64,000 nucleotides of DNA from Gyromitra esculenta (lineage: Eukaryota > Ascomycota > Pezizomycetes > Pezizales > Discinaceae): NCBI GenBank assembly GCA_038503075.1, contig JBCAML010000011.1, positions 1,736,001 through 1,800,000 of the forward strand, in the 5' to 3' direction. A program made the position numbers and the translations under genes. The notes below the pieces were generated by a model. The model was not told the origin of the DNA and made no database searches. It saw only the letters and a program-made list of their open reading frames with translations. This document shows positions 1-11,974 of this stretch, piece by piece; within the stretch, counting starts at the first letter, position 1, and every line of letters begins with the position of its first letter.

Positions 1-646
1 TCGGACTGTCAGGGTGGGCAGGAGGACATCCTGTTGCATCACGTATGCGTGTCGAACGCTAGATAATGGGAGAGTCTCATTGAAAGTTGTTGTTCCGGTG
101 GTGTGGAGATTTCCACCGGTCATGCGTTGGGACATCACATTGAGCATAGAAGTCTTTTTGTAATTGCATCGCGAGTTAGCAAATGATTATTTGTGTAGAA
201 TAGTTCGTATCTTTGATATTTTTTTCTGTTTGTTTCTCTAGACACACCTTCCCGCTACCACTCCCGCCAATGATTGCAGTCAGCTCCCCAGCTGGGAAAT
301 CTGTAGACACATCATCCAGAATCCAGATCTCCTCAGCCTTCTCCTTCTTCTTGCTCCACGGCAAGCTCACAGATAGTGGAGAAACTGTGATGGCAAGGTT
401 CCGGACAGAAACGTCGACCCGTTCGACCGGGCGGAAAGATATATGCCCTTCATTTTCTTCTTGGCCGCCATTACCATCCTCATACTTTTCATCTTCCTCG
501 TTGTCTGTTGTCTGTCCCCGGCCAATTTCAGGAACCGGTGCCTTCTCACTGTCTAAAGCGGCGATTCCGAGGTCCGAGTTTAGGGCATTGAGAGGTGCGA
601 CAGCTAACTTCTCACGTGTAGATCTGCTAGAGTCTGGGTTTTCCAT
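1..646 (-). CDS. ABCG-type ABC transporter, N-terminal part (truncated by window edge)
   Basis: ATP-binding cassette transporter of the ABCG (white/PDR-like half-transporter) type, expected to pump lipophilic substrates across a membrane. Exon 1 (248-646) starts at ATG 646 (MENPDSSRS...), has an acidic linker, then 'ILDDVSTDFPAGELTAIIGG' leading into Walker A GGSGSGK. A 94-nt intron (154-247, GTGTGT...AAAAAG) interrupts directly after the Walker A lysine; exon 2 (1-153) resumes with TSMLNVMSQRM and later reaches the Q-loop region (YVMQQDVLLPTLTVR). Splicing restores GGSGSGKTSML. The signature motif, Walker B and membrane domain lie outside the window. The open frame continues upstream to 709, but only through a TTG, so 646 is preferred. 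Family assignment is firm; substrate unknown. Confidence 0.85.
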
Positions 647-3509
647 GATCGTTATAGTTTGGTCGCTTTCCAAGGCAGAAAACGAAAATGCTGCTACTCG
701 AGGTTGCAATCTTCACAGTACAACCAGCTCAGGGAGTAAGTGAGGAACGGCTGACTGCCTGGCTCGAGCTTTCAGCGAACCATTCGAAGCCAACCGCGGA
801 CCGCAGGCCGTCCCTCAAGCTGCACTACAGTTCCACCTTCCCCTGTTGTGCTCTCCATCCTCTCTCGATCCCCGCGCATTCTCCAACCCTCTTTGCGCTT
901 TTTATCCACATCTGTTCTTGATTCGACACATTGGGAAACGCTCGTAACGCCTTCGAATGCTGAAGGGTTGTGGGGTGGTGTTGAGAACCCGAGCAGCCAG
1001 GGTCCAAAAATGAAAGAACTGTCAATCCCCCCGTATGATTGGCTGGAGTTTAGTAATTGCAACGATCCCGGGAAAAAGGCCACCAGGAAGCTGAAATGCA
1101 GAGGCGTAAGACAAAAAATAAATAAAAATGAGGAATAGAGATAAAAGAACTTTATTAACCCGTCAAGTCACCTCCAGACAGTCAATTATACGTACACGCA
1201 GCCAGATGGCTGATGGAAGAAACGTCGAATCCTCAAACATATCGAAACATCTATCCATCAGTTATCGCTGGAGCACGTGACATCCCATTCGCCGGATGAA
1301 AGCCGTTCCGTCCATCCATGCCAACTTTAGCCAAGCCTTTTTATCCAAGCAGCCTCGCCACCAGCAATCCCTCAAGAAAGAAAAAACAGTCGCGAAGAGT
1401 CGTGAGCAAAGAAAAGATAGATTCAAGAGGGAGGGAAGACGGGTTCACTAAATAGCTCTTTCCTGTCACCACCCCCTTCGCGTGTACCCCGGAATTCTCC
1501 GTCGGTTGCCCTTGGTTGCATCTACCGTGAGACTGGTAACTGCAGGGGATCACGGAAGTTGCCGTCTGCAGATTGCAGCAAAATCGAAAAGCACCATTCC
1601 CCTCGCGGAGAGATCCAGCGACAGAATGCGGAAGAGCAGCCGAGTGTTAATACGGGTTGCCAGATTATCGAGAGGAGGGGGGGTATGCTCGCACAAGTCT
1701 GGAATCTGGCCAACCGCCATCCCGGCGTGTGCCGTGTCATTGGGCCTTTTCTCCTGTGACCCAGGAGTTGAGGAGGAGCTGGTTCCTTGTTGCTTCCTTG
1801 TGGTACCCAGCGGACAGCAACATAGTGAGTGGGAGCGCCTGTCTATTTCTAGGAGGTTGCTGATTGCTGGGTTCTGGCATGGGGAATGTGGCTCCATGAT
1901 ACACATTTCATGATGAACAGGCGCGAGTTGATTTATTTCTACCATTCGCGAATAGGTGGAAAGGGAGGGCAGCAAGATACCCACGTGGTAGGTTTTATCT
2001 CCTAGATGAGTGGACTAACTCTCATATGGCACAGCCAGGAAGTGGACTCGGCGGCTGCCTCAATATGGAAAGATGAAAAAAGAAAAAAGAATTTATATCA
2101 CAACCAACTCCATATTTCACGACGGAGAGGACAGCTGCAGATACGGCGATGGTTTATTGAAATAGACTTCCCGCATGCTCCGATTTCTCTCACCGGTCAC
2201 CAAGCATTATGCCAGCTTCCGGAAATTACTTTCTCCAACTTGTTAGCAAACGTTCACCACATGCGATGTCTTAATGGCTATGTGGATTAGAGTAATACAT
2301 GTAATTTTAAGGTGTGGAATTGACGCTGTAGGTAAGGGGATTAGCTTGCTAGAGCTCTCGCCAAGTATGAATTTTATTGCTCCACTGAATAAAAGCCAAT
2401 GAACTCAGTCTCTAGGGCCCACGCTACCTTGCAGTCGAAACCCGAGAATAGATCCTGGAGGGAATATCGTCACGAAATCGATGAATCTCAACCTCTCTAT
2501 CAATAGAATCTCCTGTAATCGTTAGTATCACCGTGCTTCCAAAAACCATCTCCTTGAAAATCACGTTCGAACTACCCACGTTCGTCAAGGCCTTCCACTC
2601 CAAGAGAAGATGTCTTCAGCAAGTGGGCTACCGGCCCTTCCATCCTTCCATCACGCTCACACAAGACTAAGCAACAGACACTCATCAGAAGCATCCCCCA
2701 TACCTCACCCCAAATTCACAACCTCCCTGTTTCACCAGTTCTCACTCGCATTTCCTCCTCATCCCTATTCCCCCGATCTACAGAAACTATCATCAAAACC
2801 TTAATAAAAAATATCTTCATATCAACACCATCCACCACCCCATCTCCCCCTCTCGCTGAATACCTAGAAAGACACGAATACCTAGAAAGACAGTGGTCAC
2901 ACGGCATATTCCGCTCAAACAAGGTGTGCGGCAAGATCCGTTGTCATGCACGATGGGATGGAATGACGGGGATCCCTGCGTATCATTTAGCGAAGATCGT
3001 GTGACGTGGCGATTGGCGAGGATCTAGTGGTATGATTGGTAGATTTCTCGGTTGAGGATATTGGAGTCTTTGGGACAGTAGGTTAAGTTTGGAAATAAGT
3101 TAGGTGAGGGTTATGATTTTAGGTTGTAGTGGGGTGAGTATAGGGAAAGAACCTTGGGGGGATTAATGGATGGAAATAGCTAGTGGGATGCTATGTTTCT
3201 GGTGAATATGCGTTTATCAGGCATTTTCAAAAACTGTCGGGTGGATTAAAAGTTACGTCCGAAAAAGTAAACGGAAATGAGAACGAGGTTGACTAAAAGC
3301 GCTACGTGTAATACAAAGTTCTATAGGTAGCTCCCCTGAAGCCAAAGCCTTGATGATAAATAAGACGTTAGATCAAGGGTCACCCTAGCGTGTTCTATCA
3401 CTGAAGATTAGATTCTATAGCTACATGTACGCTAGACTAAAACTTTATCTACAAGACCACCTTCAACTACAACCAACCCAACCCACCTTTGCAAACAACA
3501 TCCAAAAAA
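647..3509. other. Intergenic region, no confident gene
   Basis: No recognisable protein or RNA. Short open frames on both strands lack family motifs. A perfect 18-bp direct duplication (AATACCTAGAAAGACA unit) lies at about 2858-2895. One frame without an ATG is open from about 2560 to 3003 and ends in a Trp/Cys-containing protein-like stretch (SHGIFRSNKVCGKIRCHARW); it could be an exon of an unrecognised gene, but there is no splice evidence. The segment just upstream of 3510 should contain the ankyrin-gene promoter, and the segment right of 646 the transporter promoter. Confidence 0.5.
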
Positions 3510-4907
3510 ATGTCAAAAACAAAATCGCTGCTCAGCCTCCCTTGGAGCTTTCTGATCCAGATTGCAGAGAGCCTCGACTCAAAAGATACCCTCAGTTTCG
3601 CTCTGACTAATTCCAAGTGCAATCTAGTGATAAAAGATCTCGTGGCTTCTCCATTCATCTATGTTTTGAACTCAAGATTCCAGGGGGGCTTCCCCTCACT
3701 CATGAGTCTGGCTTTGCTCCAGCGAAAGGATCTCATCATCAAACTTCTGGATAGAGGTGTTGATGTGAATGTGCGAGATGCAAAATGGGGAGAAACAGTC
3801 CTTCATTCAGTCTCAACGAACGGACTGATAGGTATGGCTGCATTCCTGATCGAAAAAGGAGCCTCTTTGAGAAATTTATCCCATTGTGGAAACATGCCGA
3901 TCCATTTCGCTGCACAATCAGGACATGCCGATATCGTCGATATGTTCCTCCACATGGACCGTGATCTGATCAATGCGATGGGCTTCATGGACGCAACCCC
4001 GCTTCATTCCGCCGCACACACTGGACACCGAGTTGTGGTTGAGCTACTGCTACAGCGAAGGGCTCTTTCAAAGTTGGATTGCTATCAACGTACACCCCTA
4101 GTTGTTGCGGCCAGTTTCGGAAATATTGATGTCGTGTTGTCATTGCTGAATTTCAAGGCGTTTCATCATCACATCGATCAACCTGGAACTGACGGATATA
4201 CCGCGCTCCACTGGGCAGCTTGTACGGGGCGTGAAGATATAGCTTTCGCTCTGATAAAGAGTAGAGGCCATCTGACGATTGGAAATGGAGGGACTTCTGA
4301 AACTGCACTCCATACTGCTGCGAAGAAGGGAAACTGTGGAGTTATTAAAGTACTAATCGAGGGCAATTTTGGAGTCAATTTGCCTAGACGCGATGGGTAT
4401 ACTCCGCTACATCTTGCAGCGAGGAAGAATCATGTCGCTGCGTGCAGGTTGCTACTGAGTTATGGCGCTAACCCCAACATACCGAGACCTGATGGATATA
4501 TGGCCACCCATTGTGCAGCGTGCTGGGGAAACTGGGAGGTTTTTAATGCGCTTATGGATGGCGGGGCTGATATTAATCTTATAGGCGGTGTACTTACTAC
4601 CGTGTTTCACCTAGTGGCGGGTCAATGTGATTCTGAGGAGAAGGATATTAAGTATCTATTGGCTAAGGGAGCTAGATACCATCACCTAGCCCGAGACGCT
4701 AATGGGAACACAGTGCTTCATTGTGCTGCGGCCAGTGGGAGCGAGGAAGTCGTCAAATTTCTTCTTACTGGAGCTAATAAGTTTGATATTCGAAATGTTA
4801 ACGGATTCACCCCACTGGAATTAGCAAGGGTGTCTGGAAACACTCGTGGAGCGATCATCAGCCTCTTACAGGCTGCAGAGAAGAGTGTTGGGTTTTGGAA
4901 CTACTAA
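3510..4907 (+). CDS. F-box-like / ankyrin-repeat protein
   Basis: Single-exon gene of 465 codons. I use ATG 3510 (aaaaaaaATGtca, good fungal context); the longer frame begins at a TTG. The N-terminus (LLSLPWSFLIQIAESLDSKDTLSFALTNSK, broken here by description: Leu-Pro...Ile-Ala-Glu...Asp-Thr-Leu-Ser-Phe) is the degenerate F-box pattern usual in fungal ankyrin proteins, about residues 6-45. From about residue 60 to 460 there are roughly ten to eleven ankyrin repeats with TPLH/TALHWAA/TPLHLAA and G-A-N/D-P/I signatures. The likely role is a protein-protein scaffold or substrate receptor of an SCF ubiquitin ligase; the F-box call is an inference and the partner is unknown. No stop, frameshift or intron is visible, so the gene looks intact. 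Confidence 0.85.
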   Translation: MSKTKSLLSLPWSFLIQIAESLDSKDTLSFALTNSKCNLVIKDLVASPFIYVLNSRFQGGFPSLMSLALLQRKDLIIKLLDRGVDVNVRDAKWGETVLHSVSTNGLIGMAAFLIEKGASLRNLSHCGNMPIHFAAQSGHADIVDMFLHMDRDLINAMGFMDATPLHSAAHTGHRVVVELLLQRRALSKLDCYQRTPLVVAASFGNIDVVLSLLNFKAFHHHIDQPGTDGYTALHWAACTGREDIAFALIKSRGHLTIGNGGTSETALHTAAKKGNCGVIKVLIEGNFGVNLPRRDGYTPLHLAARKNHVAACRLLLSYGANPNIPRPDGYMATHCAACWGNWEVFNALMDGGADINLIGGVLTTVFHLVAGQCDSEEKDIKYLLAKGARYHHLARDANGNTVLHCAAASGSEEVVKFLLTGANKFDIRNVNGFTPLELARVSGNTRGAIISLLQAAEKSVGFWNY

Positions 4908-5609
4908 GTTTTCTAGTTGTGGGTTATTTGGAAAAGGAAGAGTATGAGTTGTGGGTAAAGTGGTTTATGTTGCATACAAATGTGAACCATTCCACTTCAA
5001 TTGGAGGCTGAGTTTTACGGTTAGGGTTTGATTGGAGAGTAAGGTTTTTGAATTGAGAATTATTATACTATTAATCGGGGGTGTGCGAATTCAGGATAGG
5101 AGGTTTCTTTTTTTGGTAATGCGATAGTTATTAGTATCATGTTGCTGGGCTTCATGAAGTATCGTCCACCTTTCTGCAGATGGGTATTATTATCGGTAAA
5201 GGCGGGCAAAACCTCTGTTTGTAAGTGCAATTATCTTTTAATATGAAAAAATGAACTAATGTTTTGAAATAGGTATAAAAAAAAAAAGCAGATATTCTCG
5301 AGGTTTCACAAAGTCAGCCGACATTTGACGTGTCCACGTCGTTGCTGCAGCCAAGATTTTTCGATGAACTTCACCCAGCACAATATTTTATCGATACTTC
5401 CAATTAAGAACCCTTACTTTGTGATTGCTGGTGCTCTGTTATTTTCTATTTGTTACTTGTGGATCTCGGGTTTCACCAAATATCGTAAATTCTTGGTTCC
5501 GACTAGCTAGGTTATCAAGTTGATTGCTAACTATTGATAGTTTCCTAATATCTGGAGCTTAAGTTGTTCACGGTGTCCAGTGGGCTGGCTGGAGCGTAAC
5601 TTGTTCACG
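4908..5609. other. Intergenic region
   Basis: AT-rich spacer between the ankyrin and amidase genes. An ATG at about 5364 opens a 48-codon frame with one hydrophobic segment (YFVIAGALLFSICYLW) that could be a small membrane peptide or a truncated N-terminal anchor; there is no homology evidence, so it is not called as a gene. Confidence 0.5.
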
Positions 5610-8161
5610 ATGCAGTCCCCAAGCCTGCCCCCCCTCCTAGCCCACATCTCAACTTCACTTCTCGATGACACATTAGTCATAACAAACGATCGTCATCCGT
5701 GTAAATATAGCTCTAATTCCGGGTATCTCATTTCCTCAGCAGTTAAGCTTGGCGATATCACATATTATATCCCCCCGAAACCCATTGTATGTCTAAACCT
5801 CCCCGATATAGTGTTTTGAGATATTGACTGGCTATCAAGGTTGCAGGATGCCGTCTCCCCTTCTTTGTACCCACGACTATCATTGAGATCTCGCCTTCGG
5901 ATCTCCCTATCACTAGTGCTTGGCTCGGTGATAAGATAAAACGGTTCGAAGCCGTTGATGATGTGTTTACTTCAGAGTTTCTGGCTTCTATCGCTTTCGT
6001 TAGCAGGCCTTCACTCGGGAGGCCATTTGGTGAAGGGGAGCTTGACTTGGGTGACTTTCTTAAGGAGTGGAATGCTACTAAATACATAGTCTCTGTTTTG
6101 AACTGGAAGGAGGAAGACGAGCTTAACGAAGGGCCATATTTCCTTACGCAGGAGGGTTTGAAGCAAGCATGGAGGGTCTATGAAGACCATCTTGATGCAT
6201 TTCAAGTTGGTGTTGTCCCGGCGGTGGAGGGTTCGAATAGGTATGTTCTATCGTTAGCAACTTCCCAGTTTTCCTCACAGAGGGTTCTTGGGTGGGGATA
6301 TAGTTAATGAAATTAAAATCTAGTTTCCAGCCACTTCCAATATCCATCACCTCCAGTACCCATCTCTCCATTGCTGTCCCCAGCCGCCTCTACTCCCCCG
6401 AACCTACGCCTGAAAAACCATTATCTGGTCTCCGTATCGGAATCAAAGACATAATCAATCTTTCCGGACTCCCAACGTCGCATCAAAGCCGAGCATATCT
6501 TGCACTTCGCGGCAGCCCACTAGAAACCACCTCACCAGCAATTCAAATCCTAATCGACAAGGGTGCGGTAGTAGTTGGGAAAACCAGGACTACGCAGTTT
6601 GCTGCTGGCGAGCAAGCATCAGGGGACTGGGTTGACTTTTTACCGCCGTGGAACCCGAGGGGCGATGGATGGCAGGTTCCAGGGATGAGTTCAGCAGGAT
6701 CGGCGAGTGCTGTTGCTGGATATGAGTGGATTGATGGTGCTGTGGGGAGTGATAGTGAGTTCTACATTTTTCCACGGTTGGCATTCGGGACTGGAAGCAC
6801 AAGCTGACGGATTTTGTCTTCTGGTTATAGCTCTTGGAAGTATGACTGGGCCTGCGGCATTACAGGGTCTGTTTGGCATTAGAATAAGCACAGGAGCTCT
6901 GAATCATGATGGTGTCATGCCGATTACCGAGTTTGCCTTCCTATCTACGAAACAAGGTGACCTGAGTATTCACTAATATTTGGTTTAGCGTCTTGGATAC
7001 CCTTGGTTTCTTCGCCCGCGATATCACACTCTTCAACAGGGTCCTCAGAGCATGGCTTCAAACCCCCATAAATGATAAAGGACAAAGACCTTATACTTTC
7101 CCTAAGAGCATTCTCTACCCAACTGATCACTTCCCCCTCTCCCCGCCAGAAGTACAAGCACCAATCTCAGCCCTCATCGCAAAATTAGAAACCTTCCTTA
7201 ATATCTCCAAACGCGATATTAGCTTCGCGGATGAATGGGAAAAGACTGCATCGTTCGCGAATGGTATTGGCATCCGCGATTATCTGAAGACAGTGGTAAG
7301 TACATTACAGCTGAGAGGGAGCTGGGATAATAGTAGGGGGTTTGCAAACGAGTACAGGAGCGTCTTTGATAGGGAGATGGAGGTTCATTCGCAAGTTAAA
7401 CATAAGTGGTTGGTAGTTACAACCTCGTGTTGAAAGGCTGTGCTAATATATTGTACTAAAGGAAGCTTGGAGCAAAAATCACGGATGAGCAGAAAGAGGA
7501 AGCGGAAAGGAAGACGAAGGAATATGTGCAGTGGCTTGATAAATACTTCTTTGCCGATGACTGTGACGGCACGTTGTTGGTCCTACCGGTGTTTGAGATC
7601 GGGAAGGTTATGTATAGAAATGAGTACAGAGGGTTTGTTTATCACTGCCGTTTTTTTGCAGTTTGATAGTCTTAGAGATTTTTAAGTTCGAGAGCTTACG
7701 TGCTGGATCCAGTCCACCGGAAGAGATAAACTATATTGGTATGGGGTGGTATGAGGGTCTTGAACCTATTTTGGCAGGTTTACCGGTGGTGATCATACCT
7801 GGTTTGCTTACCCTGTCCCGCCTTATCTTACTTCAGATAAGTGCTAAAAATTGGCTTCGAAATAGTTGGACAATTCCCTTACGAATCGCGGATGACCGAA
7901 AGGAAAGAATGGCTACCCGTCGGCATAGGCATAGTGGCCGCTAGAAGTAGGCAATATACGCTAATATCATGTTAGGAGTGAGCTAATGTTTTCTTTGTAG
8001 ACTGTGACCTTATGCTTGCAGAGGTTCTAGAACAGTTTTTGAGTCGGGTGGGTATGGGGACGGTGAAAACGGGGAGGCTGGCCTTCGATATTGAAGACAC
8101 GCTGAAACTTGGGGAGGTGGAAGTGCGAGGTGGGGCGGTGGGGGTTACGGATGAGTTGTGA
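5610..8161 (+). CDS. Amidase-signature family protein, multi-exon, possibly decaying
   Basis: Hydrolase of the amidase signature family (Ser-cisSer-Lys triad, cleaves carboxamides). Catalytic Lys is in GIKDI (6445-6447), the cis-Ser in GMSSAGSAS (about 6683-6710) and the nucleophile region in SDTLGSMTGPA, formed across the 6755-6830 intron. ATG 5610 is followed by a fungal amidase N-terminus (DITYYIPPKPI). Clear introns: 6241-6323, 6755-6830, 7409-7461, 7802-7865, 7947-8000; all restore frame, and the protein ends KTGRLAFDIEDT...VTDEL at TGA 8159. Three junctions are problematic: intron 5787-5846 is one base out of phase; the gap at 6957-6988 is only 32 nt and out of phase; 7633-7661 keeps phase but is only 29 nt. 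Either splice sites differ from mine or the gene carries small indels. Family firm, intactness uncertain. Confidence 0.7.
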
Positions 8162-8345
8162 CGATTATACAGGGCGACTAGAGGCTTGATGGCTGTCGGA
8201 AATATTTTGCGGGGTGTCTATTGCTAAGAATATTGCAGAAGATGTGACATTATTTACTTTGCTGTGCATAAAACGTTCTCGCGCTAGACTTAATCCTGGT
8301 GCTCTTAGAGCGCGAACGATCATTACTAAACCCTATATAAGCTTA

Positions 8346-8912
8346 CAGTACGGAAAAAGGGGGTGGGATCACTGCCGTGGCACTACTGGGGCGATGCTGT
8401 ATTTAAAAGAAACTCAGTATTCATGATCCTAGCTGGGTTAACTAGGAGCTCTAGCGACTGCGCATTTATATGCAATTCGTATCAGAAATCAAAAACGTAT
8501 TCAGAAAATTCAAGTAGTTGGGTCTAGTATCGTAGTAGCTCGGTTTGGTAAAAGAAAACGAGGTGTGAAAACAACCGAGGTAAGCCCGGGGTCATTCGGT
8601 AATGTTTCAAATCCGAATGCGATTCAAATACGGACGTAATCTGGCAGCAATCGGGCATTTTTAAAACTCCGCATTTTCTCTAACATTTGCTGGATGCCGG
8701 ATTCCCACTGATATACCCTGGGATTTGGAAGAATAATATATTCCGATATATTCGGTATCGATACTGGTGCATGATCGTTGTATAAAAGTCCGTATTCTTA
8801 TAAACGTTCGCTGCATACGGAACTGGCATTTGATTTAACTATGGTTGCACTCCAGGCTTATCCCGAATACAGTATCACCCCAGTAAGGATCCCATCCCCT
8901 TTTTTCGTACTG
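8346..8912. mobile_element. MITE with mariner/Fot1-like ends, TA target duplication
   Basis: A 567-bp non-coding segment whose ends are inverted repeats: left CAGTACGGAAAAAGGGGGTG and right complement CAGTACGAAAAAAGGGGATG, continuing with TGGGATC and, after a short unmatched stretch, ACTGGGG.GAT.CTGTATT in both arms (about 60 bp imperfect). It is flanked by TA on both sides (8344-8345, 8913-8914), as expected for Tc1/mariner-type (pogo/Fot1) insertion. No transposase frame inside, so it must be moved in trans. It lies between the amidase and GH43 genes. Confidence 0.75.
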
Positions 8913-9295
8913 TAACTATCAATCGGATTAGGGTGCTCTCGGTGCCGGGGCCAAGCATCATCAACTATCACTCGAAATAAGGATCACTTGAGCATGTGAT
9001 TGCGAAAGAAGTGGCTCGGCCGGTCAAACAGTTCTGGGAAATCAAAGCTACGTGTAATTAATAACACATGGATTCCTTACCAACTACTAGCACGCGGACT
9101 CCGGGTCAATCCATGCTGTGCATCATATACCAGTCTCGAATATATGGTCCAAGGCCTATTTGAAGATTTTTTACGAGGGATTTTAGGCAAAAATCACTAC
9201 TAGCGAACCCTATTTTACTTTCCCCGTGATTGGGAATTTGTAGATAGCTAGCTACATAATTGAAGAATATCTACTCGGAAATACAATTTTTTTTT
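8913..9295. other. Intergenic region
   Basis: Spacer between the MITE and the 3' end of the GH43 gene. It ends in an oligo-T run (9288-9297) that overlaps the GH43 stop codon. Nothing else recognised. Confidence 0.5.
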
Positions 9296-10642
9296 TTAAA
9301 CAGTGGGCCAGCCACCACTCCACCCAATAACATTCCATCCGAACCGTTTCTGACCATCGCCGTAACCAACGGTAGTATCCACTATTTGATCAATATTAAT
9401 TATTATTAGTCCCTGGCAGTAACGGGCCGGTGGGAGGGAGGGGGCTGCTTACCGTAGTGATAATACAGAATTGTGCCACCGGAGTTAGTGTCAGCGAATA
9501 CACCCCTGTTGGTAGAGTGTGCGTTAGTATCTATCTATCTAGCTAGCTAGTTCGGGTGAGGGGCGAGGGGCGGGAGCTGAGGGTAACTCACTGTCCGCCG
9601 GGCCCGTATACGTTATCGTGGGAAGCCAAAACCGTGGTGCCACCACTCGACTTGCAGGAAACACCGTTTCGGTCAACCTGTGCAGCAGGGTTAGAAAATA
9701 AGTTTCGGGGGTGTGGGTGTTAGTTGGTTTGGGGGAGGGGGGGGATGGGAACTTACGTAGGCGCCGTTAATAGTGGTGGATACGCAGACGTTGATTCTGT
9801 ATTCGTTTCCTTGGGCAGGGCGGCTGGAATCGTAGCCTATTGGAAATGAAACTATGAGCCTTTGTTTCCGGGGGTTGGGAGGATGGTTAGATGGGACGTA
9901 CCGCAGCATGTTCCGGATGAGAAGAAGAGGTAGTAGTATGGTGACCGGTAGTAGATGTTGGATCCCTCAAGGGCGTGGGATCCAGATGCGTTATATGCGA
10001 GTTGGATTGAGCTGCCAGAGGCTGTAAGAGGGGGATTGTTCATTGGGACCTAATGGGTATGTATTTTAGATACCGAGTAATTGGGATAGTGGGGAGGGGG
10101 GCCCGGGGGAGGGGGGAACTCACTTGGTAGATGTCGCCCCAGAAACTTCCAAAGCTCATATAATAAGATCCCTCGGCGGTAAGAACCAAGTTACCATCGA
10201 TGGCATTGTAGGCGCTCCCGGTATAGCTGCGGATGCCGGCGCTTCCGTGATCTGTCCAGGAGCCCACATCCATCGTGGTCGAAGTTGCGACACCAATGGC
10301 AGATTCCTGGGACCCGAACGTGGAGACGGAGTAGTATAGATAGTATACGTCACCGACTTTAGAGATATCTGGAGCCCAGAGGTCGGTGTTTCCCGCCAGA
10401 CTGATTGAAGAGCCACTCGGGAGCGCACTTCCCTGGATGGTCCATGGTCCGGAGAGAGAGGAGGCAGTGGCAATCTGGATCTTGTTGCCGGTGGAGAATC
10501 TGAAGTAGGTTCCGTCAGAGGTACGGCGGATCACAGCAGGATCATGGACGTTGCAGGAACCAGTACAGGTACCGGGGTTGGCATATGAGTAGACGCTCGC
10601 AATCAGCGAGGTCAGGAAGAGGAGGGCAAGTTTGAAGAACAT
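9296..10642 (-). CDS. Secreted GH43 arabinan endo-1,5-alpha-L-arabinanase
   Basis: Six exons: 10124-10642, 9902-10049, 9757-9836, 9592-9677, 9453-9505, 9296-9381. All phases agree, giving about 323 residues, the usual size of fungal GH43 endo-arabinanases. ATG 10642 begins a signal peptide ([19 protein letters not shown]). GH43 five-bladed propeller residues are visible: general base Asp34 in VHDPAVI, pKa-modulating Asp in NAIDGNLVL, and proton donor Glu201 in [20 protein letters not shown] is also typical. The C-terminus [14 protein letters not shown] matches the family end. Expected role: extracellular cleavage of 1,5-linked arabinan side chains of pectin. An upstream open extension reaches 10750 only through a TTG and was not used. 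Confidence 0.93.
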
Positions 10643-11799
10643 GATGATTCTGATGCTCCGCACGAACGCTACAGAACTATCGTCTTGAGACAGATATTGG
10701 GGGGGGGGGACTTCTTCCTTTAAAGCTAAGAAACACTTCACGGTGTACAAATTAAAACCACATTATAATTCCATATTGGCAGTGAGTTTTAACCCTTCCC
10801 CCCTAATTGTTATTTGAGCCTAAGATTGATCTTAGCATCGCGAACTATTATATTAGCTGAGGGGGTTAGAGCTTCGGAGGAGCTGTGTCCGAAGCCCTTC
10901 TTCATACGAGCTTGCCCCCTGTACAGCTGGCTACAAGCCACCCTCGAACTCGAGATCCACATATAAGAAAAACAAATTTTAAGCATGGACCAGGGCATTC
11001 TTTCAGCCGGAATACGAACCGAGAGTACCTTTTCTCCACCAGCTTCTGCACCCCACACCCTGCACTTATATAGTCCTATTATATATGTACCCCGCAATTG
11101 TGCCCGCGTTCCTGAGTTATCGACAACCCTACGGATGACGGCAGCTCTCCTCGCCACGTTAAATGCGCCATGTTTCGCGGCTAAATAAACGTTTGTGGGG
11201 CCACCGGTAGGGCTGTAATTTTTTTAGCAAATTAAATCGTCCATTTGAACTTGTAAGGTGGTCGGAGTAAACGCCGGCAGGGTTTGCCGTGGAGAATTGA
11301 AGTACCGAGCTTCGGAAAAGGGTTGCGAAAGATGGAGCCGCGTCCCGGAAGTTCCGTCCTGGGGTACAAGGGTTGGTCTTTCTCTCCCGTGGAACGATGA
11401 GAATCGTTGGGAATTTCTGAATTTGGTATTCGGAGGGTTTCAAGTATTTTTCCGAATACTGTTGCTGCCACTAGGTACACGTGGGACTTACTATTGGATA
11501 GGTGGGTCACGGATTGTCACTCGTGGACTAACTTAAGTTTCGCAGCTAATTTTCACGTAAGATTGGGGGTTTCCTCTCGCGAACTATTTGTTTTAATAGG
11601 CTCTACATTAATTTCTCAGGTTTTACTATGTCTGAAGTTTGAAGCTTGAAGGTTTGAGGTAGCTGTCTTGGCTTTCATAGACCGCTGAAGCTATCAATTT
11701 CATTGACATTCTTAAACTACAACTGCAACTATGTGAATCTATCTATTTACTGAATGAAATTTAAGAAAATTAGTTGTCAACGTTTTAGTACTGTGTGTA
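10643..11799. other. Intergenic region
   Basis: GH43 promoter side and the sequence up to the DNA-transposon left end. A poly-G run (about 10700-10709) lies just upstream of the GH43 start. Small frames at 10810-11157 and 11258-11649 show no motif or family resemblance. No RNA gene seen. Confidence 0.5.
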
Positions 11800-11830
11800 C
11801 GGAGGCCTGTAGCAACCAAACCGACATGTC
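11800..11830 (+). repeat. Left terminal inverted repeat of the DNA transposon
   Basis: Starts CGGAGGCCTGTAGCAACCAA and ends ACATGTC; preceded by TA at 11798-11799. Inverted partner at 40637-40667. Confidence 0.8.
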
Positions 11831-11974
11831 AACGGGTTTGGAAATCGAAAAAGAAAATCTAATTTTCGCTTAATTTTCCGGAATTTCTTGGCATGTGAGC
11901 AACTCCTTAATTCACTGTGAGAAGAAACAAGTTGCTCGCAGTTCTCGCAACCACAGTCAGGCTACTACGATACA

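Noticed and set aside
5364..5510. Small one-span membrane peptide of 48 codons
   Set aside because: One hydrophobic stretch in AT-rich DNA, with no conserved motif or gene context.
7296..7313. Tiny intron GTAAGTACATTACAG in the amidase gene
   Set aside because: Only 15 nt, and reading straight through keeps the frame without a stop.
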